A stretch of 64,000 bases of DNA from Agapanthus africanus (Eukaryota > Streptophyta > Magnoliopsida > Asparagales > Amaryllidaceae), in NCBI GenBank assembly GCA_030015575.1, contig CM057338.1, positions 778,237,864 to 778,301,863 of the forward strand, read 5' to 3'. Of the stretch, positions 1 to 11,468 are shown piece by piece; positions within the stretch are counted from its first letter, which is position 1, and each line of letters opens with the position of its first letter. A model generated the notes under the pieces. It was not told the DNA's origin. It searched no databases and saw only the letters and a program-made list of their open reading frames with translations. The translations under genes and the position numbers were made by a program.

Positions 1-1320
1 TGACAGCCAAGGACCCGCCAAAGAAAAGTAAGTGGACTACAACGTTCTCGCACACCTGAGGAAGATACCCTCGCAGCTCAATATTCTCGACGCGCTTCTG
101 CTATCCAAAGAGGCGAGAGATTCACTGATCAAGGCATTACAAGAGCCCGAGCAATTCCAAGCTTTCCTCGCCGAAGAAAAGATGAAGGACGAGCTGGAAG
201 AAGCGAACACAGCCGATATCACCTTCGGCGATGAAGTTCTCCTCCTTAGGACATGCGAGCACAACCGACCCCAATATGTCTCCGGATACTGTCATGACAT
301 CAAGATAGGAAAAATCCTGGTCGACAATGGGTCCTCCGTCAATCTCCTTAACGTACGGGTGTTAAGGGAAATCTGCATGAGCGTTCAACACATTGCTCGC
401 GACAAAATCACCATCTCCGGGTTCGACTCCCAGTCGTCACGGGCGCTTGGGTCCGTGATACTGACGTTACGCTTTGGGTTTCTTGTCACGGACATTAAGT
501 TTCACGTCATTGACGCCAAGACATGCTACAATGCTTTGCTCGACCGACCCTGGTTACACGAGTACAACATCATCCCTTCTACACAATATCAGTGTATGAA
601 GTATTTCAAAGATGGTCTCGAATACACTGTGACAGGAGAGCTAAACCCATTCTCTGTGAACGAAGTCCGCAAGTACAAAGATGAAAAATACTTCTTACCA
701 GACTTTGAGGATACAGAAAGATGTCACAAACCTGAGAACAAAGCTATCACCACCATTCCGGTCTTTGGGAGTGATACCGAGGAGGAAGAAGAGATAGTTT
801 ACTCAGGTCCACCCCAGTACAACAAGTCGGGACCCTCCGCTCCTATGCTTATCTTCAGCAGCAACTCAGAAGATGAGGTCCTTGCCATATTCTCTGCTTG
901 GCCTTCAATACAAACCTTCGCTGATGAAGAGCAAAGTTTGCAAGTTGCCATGGTCCCGCCTAAGCATCATAAAGAACTAGACGCGCTTGATACCTACAAT
1001 GTGGAAGAGTTGCAGACGTTCTATGTTCCTCCCAGGCGAGAAGATGAAAAGGCGATCCTATTCTACCGATCCGGGGAAACCAAAGTGGAGAAAGAAGTCT
1101 GGCACGGCGTGGATTTTACACTCGACAGGCTCCGGCCCATCCGTTTTCCCAGATATTATACGAACGGACTAAAAATGCTATTAAGGTGCCAAGGCGTACC
1201 TTTCAAACAGACCGCTCAAAAAGCTAAGTACTATGACAGGATATGGAACGTCCCCAGAACTCAGCAAAAGTTGCCCAATGGGAGAATGGAAATGACCGGG
1301 CTTGGGTATGTTCAATCCAG
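1..1320 (+). pseudogene. Element A gag C-terminus and aspartic protease region (broken)
   Basis: The open stretch at 32-1327 gives about 431 residues. Its first 25 residues (DYNVLAHLRKIP...) resemble the segment before the protease in Tat-type gypsy elements. Residues 98-102 read DNGSS, the protease active-site motif in the form common in these elements. Residues near 165-190 (YNALLDRPWLHEY) match the second conserved protease block. No genuine start codon exists here: the frame begins after a TAA at 29-31, and a one-base loss near 35 separates it from the upstream K-S-K-W reading, so this is the middle of a polyprotein. It ends inside a 32-bp duplication that shifts the frame. Function by family: cleavage of the Gag-Pol polyprotein. 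Confidence in the protease is high; the later acidic part (residues 240-340) is spacer. Confidence 0.9.
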
Positions 1321-1351
1321 GAAATGACCGGGCTTGGGTATGTTCAATCCA
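1288..1351 (+). repeat. Perfect 32-bp tandem duplication that shifts the frame
   Basis: Two identical 32-bp units lie at 1288-1319 and 1320-1351. As 32 is not a multiple of three, the duplication moves the polyprotein from the frame of 32-1327 to the frame of 1321-2829, which is exactly the frame in which coding continues. Confidence 0.95.
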
Positions 1352-2829
1352 AGAAACGGGAGCTACTCCGTGACTGCTACGTCATACATGACTTTGATGA
1401 AGAGTGAGATGCTCTGTGGGAAGATGCTAACCCTGAACCAGAAAGAGCTCCCGACGTGAAAATGCCCAGTCCGTCGTTTGAAGAACAAATGGACAAGCTT
1501 ATAAGGGAAGCGGGTCAAAAGGTTCGAGACGACCATAATCGCGAAATGGCCATCTACGAGAAAGCCAGGATGCAACGCCTCCTTCAACAGACTGCGAAAA
1601 ATGAAAATGCTCCTCCTTGTCAACCCGTTGTACAAAAGGCACGACGCAGAGGCAGAAACAAACCAAAGAGCGGGAAAGGCGTTCGACAGCGGCAGAGCGG
1701 GACCAAGAAGCCATGCGATCATGAACCGAGCAACCAAAATTCATCTCTTACAAAGAAGATGGGTCAAGCATACTCTTTTGCCCAAGAAAAGACAAAGAAA
1801 ATACTTGATCTTGCCATAAAACATCAAATGATTACACTCCTGGAGTCCAAGCACCTCGAGCAAGCAGGCGAAGTCTCTCACCCGGACTATTGCTCATATC
1901 ATAGGGCAATAGGACATCCTCTCGAAGACTGCTTCACCTTCAAGAACTGGGTCGAAGACCAATATCAGCAAGGTAGGTTCGCTCTATCCAGCAGCTGGAG
2001 GGTAACCCCGCCACAGAAGCATGAACCCAAATCTACGAGGGTAGAACCCGATCAACATCGGTCTTGGAAGCGAGCTCGTACCTGTCACGTGATAACGCTG
2101 TCAGAAGAAGAGCCCGAGAATATGGATGACCTCCCCTGGTGCTTCGAAAACGATGATGATGAGGTAATCTCAGAATTCCCACCGGCACCAAAAGAGCTGG
2201 AAGATGAAATACATACCACTGCAGATAACCTCAAGCAAATTGATTTAGGGACGGCGAGTGACCCGCGACCGACATTCGTCAGCGAGCTGCTGTCTGAAGA
2301 AAGGGTGGCTATGCTAAAAGATATGCTCATGCAGCATAAAGATTGCTTCGTATGGAACTATTCCGAGATGCCAGGACTAGATCCAGAGATTGCTGTGCAC
2401 AAATTAGCGATATCTCCGGATGTCAAGCCGATCAAACAAGCACCGAGAAGAATGCGTCTCGAGCTTGAGATGAGCATCAACGCCGAGGTCAAAAAGCTAA
2501 TCGACTCCGGCTTCATCCAAGAGGTTCAATATCCAGAATGGATTGCCAACGTCGTACCAGTGATGAAGAAAAATGGAACGGTGCGCATATGTGTGGACTT
2601 TCGGGATCTCAACAAAGCTTGTCCGAAGGACGACTTCCCAGTACCGGTCACCGAACTGATGATAGACAATATGTCCACTCATGAGGTTTTCTCCTTCATG
2701 GATGGCTCATCAGGATACAATCAAATAAAGATACACCCTGAGGACCAGAAACATACCGCTTTCCGGACCCCTTTGGGCATATTCTGCTACAAGGTGATGC
2801 CCTTCGGTCTAAAGAACGCCGGTGCCACC
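1321..2829 (+). pseudogene. Element A spacer, C/H-rich motif and reverse transcriptase N-half (broken)
   Basis: Coding continues here in the frame set by the 32-bp duplication, with one in-frame TGA at 1405-1407. The long open part is 1456-2844. Near residues 148-170 is a C-x2-H...H-x4-C motif (CSYHRAIGHPLEDC), the zinc-knuckle-like motif that lies between protease and RT in related elements. From about residue 270 the RT region begins (FVWNYSEMPGL), followed by conserved blocks: KLIDSGFIQEV, VRICVDFRDLNKACPKD, FMDGSSGYNQI and FRTPLGIFCYKVMPFGLKNAGATY. A one-base deletion just after GATY (about 2830-2833) throws the frame, and the next RT block is read in another frame. Family role: copying element RNA into DNA. 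Confidence 0.92.
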
Positions 2830-3399
2830 TATAGAGGGCCATGACGAAGATCTTCGATGACCTCATACATGAAGTCGTCGAATGCTATATCGATGACCTC
2901 GTAGTAAAAAGCAAATCATACGTGGAGCATTTAGAGCAACTGAAGACCGTATTTCAACGCCTTCGGAAATACAACTTGAAGATGAACCCCCTGAAATACC
3001 CGTTCGGAGTCTCCTCGGGCAAATTCCTAGGATTCATCGTCTGACACCGAGGCATCGAAATAGACCCGTCAAAGATCAAGGCGGTCATGGAAATGCCTCC
3101 GCCAAGGACTCTTAAACAATTACGGTCTCTCCAAGGAAAGCTCGCGTATATCCGGCGATTTATAGCCAATCTCTCAGGCAAGTGCAGTCCCTACAGTCAC
3201 CTAATGAAGAAGGGAACCCCGTTCGTCTCGGATCACAAATGCCAAAGCGCACTGGACGAAATCAAGCAATACCTGCAGAATCCGCCGGTGCTAACCATCC
3301 CGGTCAAAGGAAAACCCTTCGTCCTATACACAACAGCCCTCGAAGGTTCTTTAGGTGCACTATGGGCACAAGAAAATGACTAAGGGAAGGAGAGAGCCC
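2830..3399 (+). pseudogene. Element A reverse transcriptase C-half and RNase H start (broken)
   Basis: RT resumes as MTKIFDDLIHE with the catalytic YIDD motif about 17 residues on (ECYIDDLVVKS), then KFLGFIV and the connection domain (LRSLQGKLAYIRRFI). A TGA at 3042-3044 sits where HRGIE follows; it fits a CGA-to-TGA transition. RNase H begins near 3290 (KPFVLYTTA). A TAA at 3381-3383 follows QEND. The segment ends at the five bases TCTAC that were duplicated when B inserted. Reading past one TSD copy, the RNase H frame continues without a shift at 52446. Confidence 0.92.
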
Positions 3400-3404
3400 T
3401 CTAC
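3400..3404. repeat. Target-site duplication of element B, left copy
   Basis: TCTAC directly before the TG start of the B LTR; the same five bases follow the CA end of B at 52441-52445. Confidence 0.93.
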
Positions 3405-5701
3405 TGTTGGCTATAGTGCCCTCAAGGCAATTATCATAGTCGCAGGTATGTGATCATGATGATTGAGCGAAGTCCTATTGTTCAGTCGATAAAACTGCAC
3501 ATTTGTAGTACATTTTTCCTACCATTTTTATATTAAAAAAGGACTTTATTATAATATATTATACATATGAGGGTTTATGTGTAAAAACATTATTTTCCAT
3601 GTGTTAATATATTTAATTATCATTTGGTAGGAAAATGTATGCAAATAATATTATTGGTCTAATCCTAGTAGAACAAAGTCTACTAAAATCTTATATGAGT
3701 TGTTGTGCAGATTATTTCCAAGTTGTTATGAAGGATTTAACAAACAAATCAATTTGTTGAAGAATACTTTCCAAATTAAAGAGCAAACTTGGAAATAATC
3801 TGCACAACAACTCATATAAGATTTTAGTAGACTTTGTTCTACTAGGATTAGACCAATAATATTATTTGCATACATTTTCCTACCAAATGATAATTAAATA
3901 TATTAACACATGGAAAATAATGTTTTTACACATAAACCCTCATATGTATAATATATTATAATAAAGTCCTTTTTTAATATAAAAATGGTAGGAAAAATGT
4001 ACTACAAATGTGCAGTTTTATCGACTGAACACCTATACCGATAAAACAGTCTTACTCGAGATGATAGTATGCTATCTGGTTTGTCTTTATCATCATATGT
4101 TCATAAAGCCCATAGGATTCTTGCTTGACATCCAGTATTGTGATGGCGATCACATACGTGGGAGCTGGGGGTCTATAAGCAAATCCTTAAATGTCCCTAG
4201 TCGTGGGAGTATCGAGACTGGGCATCGATACTCCAGTGTAGACTGGTGTATACTTATCTAGACCCTGACGAGGGGCGGTGGCCGGTCTCACAAGCCATTG
4301 GTGTCAGTTGTTCTTCTAAAATAGTATACAGGTACTCATTGGGTTATGAGTACACTGGACGGACTCGCCGGGAACATGCTAGTTGGTATTATACCTATAG
4401 TCAGATAGCAGTTCCCCTGTGACATGTGTACAGGTTAGTCTTTCGACCTGAGATTGTCATTTATCTCGTGTGAGTTCCCACTGTGCTTTGATTACTACCC
4501 TACCATGACTCAAAGGAGTCGTGCAAATAGGTTTTAGTTGGGTACAGTCCCGAGCTACATAGAGGCAGTGAGCGGATCATCGGGGATTCGTCTCTCCCGG
4601 TATTGGGGGTTGATGTCGCGTAGTGCATGGGTGGCCATCACTAGAAATCCTCGGCCGGGGTATGTGAGAATTACCGATCTAGGATCGATAGCTTCTTAGG
4701 TAGTGATGGGTTTCATACCGACACGAATTATCGCGTTGTTAGGGGTCTGACTTTATCCACCCCCCTAGACTCGATATGCGATACTCTTATACGAACAGAC
4801 CGGACTGTACGGATATTGTCACTGACAGGCTCAGTAAGGGTTTGGATGAGTTTGCTCGTCGGCTTTCCTTTCGCTCAATACCTGGGTAGCCGTTACGTAC
4901 AACTAGTGCCGCTGATGTGCTTATGGTTAAACCCACTGCCAACGTATTGACGAGTCTTTAGAGTCCCACATAGAGGGTTTTCACGGTTCAGGCGATATGG
5001 TGTAGTTGATATATGTTGATATATACAAGTGTCCGATTAAATATGTGCACAGGCTGCACAGACTTTAATCGGACGGTTGATAATACTAGCGGCTTAGGAT
5101 TAAGCCAGATTGTTAAATCAAGTTTTGATTTAATAATTTACATATGTATTTATGTATATGTATTCTAGTATTATTGCTCACTATTTATTTTCTCTCTTTG
5201 GCTATTCGTATTTTCGTACGAATACGCGTATGTGTATTTCGATACATATACTGGGAAGTATTCCGTATTTGTACGGAATGACTTCTAGAAGATTTGCCAC
5301 CTCATTATTGATTTCCTTTTAAGAAAAATCATTTGTTTCATAATGAGGTAGAAAGGTGATTTGGATCAAAGCACGGGTTTTTTGGCATGTAGAGATTGGT
5401 ATGGTCTTATTTGTTTATTGTTAACCTGGAGTTTGTGCCGTTTCCCTCGGGTGGATCATCGGAGATGTAGGAAGACCGACAACCAAAGTCGATCCGCATC
5501 ACTAGGATCTTGGAAATGGTTGAAGACCCAAAGGACTTGGTTCATTAGGTATAACCATTCTATCTCCCTTTGTTAGTTTGCTAGTTTTAGGGTTAATGGT
5601 TTCGATCTTGGAAATCGGGTAATGGTTGCGCCGGGTTTTAGAAAAATTTTGTTCCGCACTTGGCCACGGTTCGATGGCCGGGGCTCTTCCATAACCCTTC
5701 A
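3405..5701 (+). repeat. Element B 5' LTR
   Basis: The LTR runs from TGTTGGCTATAG to ATAACCCTTCA and is followed at once by a primer binding site. Without the palindromic insertion (553 bp plus 5-bp TSD) it is about 1739 bp, against about 2045 bp for the 3' LTR without element C. The difference is one ~305-bp segment missing near 5424 and present at about 51857-52161. Confidence 0.93.
3479..4031. mobile_element. 553-bp inverted-repeat element in the B 5' LTR
   Basis: Two arms of 246 bp (3479-3724 and 3786-4031) are reverse complements, perfect as far as I can see, around a 61-bp centre. The ends read TGTTCAGTCG and CGACTGAACA. CCTAT occurs on both sides (3474-3478 and 4032-4036), and the uninterrupted B 3' LTR at 40717-40733 reads straight through this site with one CCTAT. 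It has no coding capacity. The 5-bp duplication with TG...CA ends does not fit the usual TSD lengths of hAT (8), Mutator (9) or PIF/Harbinger (3). A foldback-type or LTR-derived inverted structure is possible; I cannot name the family. Confidence 0.9.
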
Positions 5702-5719
5702 TGGTATTAGAGCCACCCA
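5702..5719 (+). other. Element B primer binding site
   Basis: TGGTATTAGAGCCACC directly follows the LTR end. It is one change from the TGGTATCAGAGC complement of plant initiator-Met tRNA used by many plant LTR elements. Confidence 0.85.
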
Positions 5720-5916
5720 TTAAACCCTACTAGCTAGTTTGCACAAGCTTAAAATCTCGATCGATCAAAATTTCCAAATCAATTTTCCAATTTGCTTGTT
5801 TTCTGTCGATTTTAAAACTTGGTCAAAAAATCTTTCTGTATAGCTTAAAAATCCGTGCAGGAAATTGTAGAGCACCACAAGAAACTTGGAAGTTTGATTC
5901 AATTTTTTGGCCGTGG

Positions 5917-5970
5917 AACCACCGCAAAACATCCCATTTGGCGGCGGTTCCGCCGCGCTTTTGTGGCCAA
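5917..5970 (+). other. GC-rich stem-loop near the B PBS
   Basis: TTGGCC at 5917-5922 pairs with GGCCAA at 5965-5970; inside, GGAACC pairs with GGTTCC. It lies about 200 nt after the PBS. Stems with the same GGAACC/GGTTCC core lie at similar places in E and F. Confidence 0.55.
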
Positions 5971-6651
5971 ATGCCTCCAAATTTTTTCTGGCACTCTCTG
6001 ACAAGGAAAAATGATTTTTGTGATGTTTAGTTTTAGCCCAGATTCTCTTGAGTACTGGTTTGCACTTGGGGCTAGACAGAAATTTTAATCGATCGAAATT
6101 TTAACTGTGTAATTATTAGTACTTAGTTTAGCATCTGCGACCATGAATGCCACTCGATCGGTAAACCAGTCTAATTGCTATATGTCCTTTTAGACGGGTT
6201 TGCGAATGTGACATTCACGTTGATGTTCTGTGTTGTGCTGTGATGTTGCGGATTTGTCGTGGTGGATAGCTTGCGTGCAATGGTAGTGCAGTTTGGTTAT
6301 ATTTGTACATTTGATATTGTGGGGCGAGCATCCGACATGTGGACTACCGTCACTGCCTGTTTGTATATTATTCTTTTGGGGCACGACTGGGTTGAGGTCG
6401 ATGTACCCGTTGTATATTATTTTCTTTTCTATACTAGGATTACCCCGCAGTGGGGTGAACGGATAGCCGGGTTCTAGAGGGCAACGGGCCCGCATCTCAT
6501 GGCGTTGAGACAGAGGGGGCTTCACTCTAGAATTGGCAGGCTATTCGCCGCACTCGTAGGGGGTACATGTTGACCCAAGGAGGGGTGCTCAAGTTACCGA
6601 ATTCCGTGAAGTGCTGGGTGGTCCATTCACTTTGCTGAAGGGGGCTGCCTC

Positions 6652-6709
6652 GCTTCAGGTTTTGGCGGGTAACTTGCCGCGCTCCAGGTTTTGGCGGGTA
6701 ACTTGCCGC
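6652..6709 (+). repeat. 29-bp tandem duplication in the B leader
   Basis: The 25-base core CAGGTTTTGGCGGGTAACTT followed by GCCGC occurs at 6656-6680 and 6685-6709, with a period of 29. Element C has this unit once (minus strand near 47927-47951), so the duplication is specific to B. Confidence 0.9.
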
Positions 6710-6999
6710 CCTAGTAGGGGTCTAGGAGTTCATTGCACAGGCTATCCACACTACCAGGGGAACGTCGGGTTTTCAGTTGTGGCTCAAAGGAAACCCGGGG
6801 ATCCCAGATTATCTGTATTGTTCTGTGATGCTTATTACTTTTCTGTGATGTTGCATTTTTCATGCCTGGGCCGATTGTTATATATATTTATATAAACTAG
6901 TAGATGTTGTATATGTTTTGCACCCGCGCTAGTCCAGTCCCCGCTCATCGTTAGTTAAGTAACCTAACGGGTGATGACGGGACCCAGTGGCGAATGCGG

Positions 7000-7004
7000 A
7001 TGGC
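7000..7004. repeat. Target-site duplication of array D, left copy
   Basis: ATGGC precedes the D array; the second copy is at 25768-25772. The matching unoccupied site lies in element C at about 47625-47640 on the minus strand. Confidence 0.93.
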
Positions 7005-10000
7005 TGTCACGTCCCGAAAGTACGGAACATGACCGGCACTTAAACTACGAAACGTCTCGAGGCGTACGTAATCTAAGTAAACCGAAAACCCAGAAATCCA
7101 AACCAAGAAAAGAAGTAGAGTGAAGGAAAACCAATTTAAAACAAGTAGTTTCAATAGCATAAGCCGAACTATGCGGTTTTTTAAAAACATCAAAATTTTA
7201 CTGAAAATTTCGGCAGAGTCTCCTTTGTAAATACTGGCCCCCAAACTGGATACAACATGAATAGTATACGAAATCAAGAAAAAGGCATCCCCAAGCGGGA
7301 GCTAGCTCTTCGTCAATCGACGGTCACAACCACACAAGTAATATAATATACAACGCCAACGGCGAGGATCAAAACTCAAAAGGAAACTCAAAACCACCAG
7401 AAATATAACGAGCGACTCTAAGGTCGAAAGAATAAACAACACTGGTCTCTATCTCAATAAATACATGTTTGGTTGATGGAATTTACTAGATACAACTGAA
7501 TAATATCATACAAGGTAATATGATGGGTACGATACAAGAAAAACCCACCTACTAGCAAGCCACCCGAATGAAACTGAGCCCGCAAGCCGTAATGAAACCT
7601 GTACGGCAAACCTGCAAGAAACTGAGGCACAACGGGGGTGAGTTGCCAACTCGTGAATAGAAAACATCTACGCACAGAAATCGCATAAATAACGCAACCT
7701 AGGTCAATGATCATAATATATCCTCAAATATAAGTATAACATGCAGCCTATAACAATGGCTAGGGTAATATCTAACCCGAGTATAATTTCATGTGCCCGT
7801 GTCAGTGCCTCAGGTAGCAATATATCATATGAATGAGGTATGAATGCATGAAACAGAATACATGTAAATGAAGAAACTGTTTTCATAAATTAGTGAGATT
7901 TCCTTCGTATTTTTAAACTGAGGTATCATAAATGAAATCAGCATCAACAGTGTCTAGCATCGACACAAAACATAAATCTCACTGTCTCGAAATATCAATG
8001 TCTCAATCTCAATATCTAGGGCGCCGTCAGTCCAGACCGGCCCCTACCATCCATCTCAAGACCACGACGGTATCCTCCGGATATCCGACGCGTCGGGTAA
8101 TATCACCGGTAGGTAGTGCTCCCCAGCCAGGCTCAACGTCAACACCACATTCCTCTTGCCCCGGGGTACCATACCGGGCCCACCATGTACCCGTGACGGT
8201 TCCTCCACTCCTCGACACGGATCTCCAAAACCACAGCAAACTCATGGTGGACGACACTTTACATCACCAGAAAACCGCAACATTTTATATTTTAAAAGAT
8301 CATAAGTTGTAAATTTTGCGGCTTTCCCCGAAATCCAGAAATATCATAAATCTCAAGAAATCATCACAAGTGCATATGTCAATGATAATGAACTAGGCAT
8401 GAACAACTGAATAACAGTATGCATGAAGTGGTAGGTAATAACTACAATGTCTAATATGGCATATAAGGGAAGTACACTAATATCATGTCAAAACTACTAG
8501 CTAACAATCTAAGTCAAGCAATTATATTCTCTAAAGTGTATGTGACATGGCAATTACCGATGAAGATGTGTGTGAGCCGGCAAATAGGTGTACGTGGTAC
8601 ATACGCATCATCGGTAATGGTGCTAGTGTCCTAACGGCATGATATCAATAATGGAATATGCAGCAAAATAAATATGCGAGGCAGAGCGAACAGCAATAAT
8701 GTGCGGGAGCTGAAACTAGACACAACGATAACTAATCTGCATTAATCTAATATAAGTCCTACAAATTGGTGCCTTTTGAAATAACACGAATCATGGGGTT
8801 TTGAAAATAGGGGCTACGGTGTTTTTATGAAAAGATACGTCTTTTGAAATATCCGTAAGATCCCTTGGGCTGTCTTTTAAAATACCCACGATTCGTTAGT
8901 TTTGAAATAGGTAGGGTCTAATCTAATCTAACAACTACGCTAAACTATACGGCTGAACTAACAAGCTGAACTACAGGTAAGGAAACCGCCTATCATCTGA
9001 GTCGATACATATACATACCTGTATATGTATAGTCGGTGATCCCGCCTCAATAATATCATATCCATAACCAGACATCCCAAGTCAAGAGTGCGGATCAATC
9101 ATCAATATAGCTCGTACGTAAATCCGGCGTACGGCATCCCAAATCTAGGTACGGGTCAATATCACATTCATCATACTATTCACCTGGTATCCTCTTTATC
9201 AATTATCATGATCGGGGTACTGATCTACATCTAGTACAATACTGATACCGTCTAAGTATGCATGCACGTGTGTAAAAACTACGTCAAGGACCCGCTACAA
9301 CGTCATGTCGTATCTCAAATACGAACCCCCGCTATATCACCGATCTCACGGCCTCAAATCAAATCTCATCGACTCATCATAAATCCCAAGTACTATCCTC
9401 AAATCCGTATTTGAACACACAGTCCTATACCTATGTGAACACATAACTATATAGAATCCCATGAGCACATATCAATAGGAATGTATGCAAGTATGTATGT
9501 GTGTATGTGTGTGCAACACTACCCTAGGGTTCGCAACGCTAAAATAATCTAACACACCAATATCCATCCTAAGTATCGTTAATAATCCCAAATGACATAT
9601 AATAATTATTGGTGTGTATACGCATCCGTATACACCACCACGGACTGCGGGGGTGCTATACGCCATCCACCCGACTTCTCCCCGTAGATATAAATCTACT
9701 CACCTGGTCCTCGCTAGCCGGTGCCTACGTTGCCACGCGCTTGTTTGTCGTCTCGAAGTCCACATGGGGGTACCTACATATCATAACGCACCATATCTCA
9801 TTAAAATCCGACTCATGACCAAAACGACGCACGAATCCCACATAGGTCAAAACCTATGGTTGCTTTCACAAATCAACCCAAAAACCCTCGACGTCGGCGT
9901 ACAAACGCCAAACCATCGAGAAAACCCAAATACACTCATTTGCACATTCACGAACACTAATTTTAATATAAACTAGGTTAAAACTCACAAAAACCCCAAT

Positions 10001-11451
10001 TTCACTTAAAAAGTCATTTTTCCGAAAATCTAGCAAGCACAATTCGCCGTTTTTGTACAAAACATGATGTTTAAATGAATGTAGCGGCCAATATATTTAT
10101 TAAATATCTTAAATAAGTCGTATAAACAATTTCCGGAATTTAATCTCATCAAATTCCAAAAATCCTAATATTCTAGTTTACAAAAATACCCTTTTTAACA
10201 ATTTCAAAGCAAAAATGCACAAACTACAATCTAGCTTAGATTTGCATGATCCAAAGCATTAAACCACACTTAATAAAGTTAATGAAGCCAAGAAAAACCT
10301 AATCACATTTTTAATCTCAAGAATTTAACAATTTTCAAAAAACCTAGTAAGCAAATTAGCAATTTAATACAATTTTTTAAGCTAGTCATTAGCACTAGCT
10401 CCTAAACTTGTATTAACATGACAACAAAGCCTAATTATAACACACAACCATACACCAATTTTATAAACCCTAACTTGCATTCAATTTCACAACTTGAATT
10501 CCAAAACTTGCAATTAAACTCACATATCCAAATAACACTTAAATAAATTAGCTTAAGAAATTAGTAACAATTTAAGCAACAAAATATTTAGAAATATACC
10601 CAAAAGCATAAGAAGATCCACAAGCATCCATGGCACTCCAAAATGCTCTCTTTTCACAAGGATCCATGCTTGAAATGCTAAGGAATAATGGGTAAGTGTT
10701 GGATTTGGAAAAAAGCTTTGAAATTGTATGGATTTTGAAGCTTTTTATGGATTTTTGAAGCAAAAATGGAGTGAGAACTTGGGGGAGGGGGGCTGCTGCT
10801 CTAGGATCAGTTTCGGCCAGATTTGAGGGGGGGTTGGTGAGTGAGGAGAGAGAGTGAGGTGGGGAAAGTTGTTTCAAGTCAAAGTCAACTCAAAATATAT
10901 CATTTTCTACTATTTTCTTTTCTTTTCTTTTCCTTTTCTTTCCATTGCAAACCAAGTGGGGAAAAAGTGAGGGCTGCTGAATTTGGCTAAGGGGAGGAGT
11001 AAGTGGGGGTGTGTGGGTGTGGGTACGGGTGTGGGGTGATGAAAAATGATAAATACGATACCCCAAACATCCATTTACGCTAAAAAAAAGCCTTTTTTCT
11101 TCAATAATTTCTAAACCGTTTTGGCAAATGATTTCGTTCCAAAAACCACATGATAAAATTTTATTTAATATTTTATGATGCACAAAAGTTTTTTCAACTC
11201 ATTCCAATTTGTAATTTTCCCTAATTAAATGTATTAGTGACGGCTTAAAATAATAATAAAATAATATTTTTTTCAGAAAATTTGAAATTTCACCACCGGC
11301 TCAATAAACACCAAATAATAGCAATTACATAGCTAGAATATGTATATTTAATTTTTATAATAAGATATTTGTATTTTAACTTTTTTACAGAAAACCCCCT
11401 CATTTTACCGATTTTCCGAAATTTCACTGAAACGATTTTCAAAACGCTACA
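7005..11451 (-). repeat. Array D, LTR copy 1 (distal)
   Basis: 4447 bp from TGTCACGTCCCG to AACGCTACA on the plus strand. It holds no convincing gene. Visible sub-structures: an 11-bp stem ATACATATACA/TGTATATGTAT at about 9005-9030, a longer imperfect hairpin ACCGATGA...TCATCGGT at 8556-8616, a GTGTATACG/CGTATACAC hairpin at 9613-9634, a TG-rich microsatellite at 9488-9512, and a pyrimidine-rich tract at 10911-10940. The many 60-126-codon ORFs recur in the three LTRs only because the DNA is repeated. Confidence 0.92.
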
Positions 11452-11468
11452 ATCTTCCCCCCTTAAAG
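11452..11468 (-). other. Array D polypurine tract 1
   Basis: On the minus strand, TTAAGGGGGGAAGAT lies directly before the TGTAGCG LTR start, the expected site of plus-strand priming. Confidence 0.85.

Larger units (their letters stand above)
1..3399 (+). mobile_element. Element A: Ty3/gypsy (Tat-like) retrotransposon, left part
   Basis: This is the left visible part of a decayed Ty3/gypsy polyprotein; its 5' LTR and most of gag lie outside the window. In order it holds a gag/protease region, a spacer with a C/H-rich motif, reverse transcriptase and the start of RNase H. It stops abruptly at the TSD of element B and resumes at 52446 in the same reading frame, where RNase H continues. The Tat-like assignment rests on the protease type (VDNGSS, then a PWLHEY motif) and on a second RNase H domain in the right part. 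Frameshifts and stops show it is not functional. Confidence 0.93.
5720..6999 (+). other. Element B leader, first part (no recognised gene)
   Basis: This is the first part of the long region between PBS and pol. I see no gag. It holds a GC-rich stem at 5917-5970 (outer TTGGCC/GGCCAA, inner GGAACC/GGTTCC), a 29-bp tandem repeat (6652-6709), two TTGCCGC/TTCGCCGC...GTAGGGG motifs (around 6545-6570 and 6700-6720), and a CGTTAG...CTAACG hairpin near 6948-6970. The same landmarks recur in order in C (minus strand, 47640-48890) and, more diverged, in E and F. ORFs of 60-111 codons here are not conserved and I do not call them. Confidence 0.6.

Noticed and set aside
5702..5719. tRNA gene fragments at TGGTATCAGA sites
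   Set aside because: They lie exactly at LTR ends and are only the short complement of the tRNA 3' end, so they are primer binding sites.
9609..9976. ORFs repeated three times in the D LTRs (for example 9614-9976, 16775-17137, 23931-24293) as a gene family
   Set aside because: They are the same LTR DNA three times, without known domains or codon bias.
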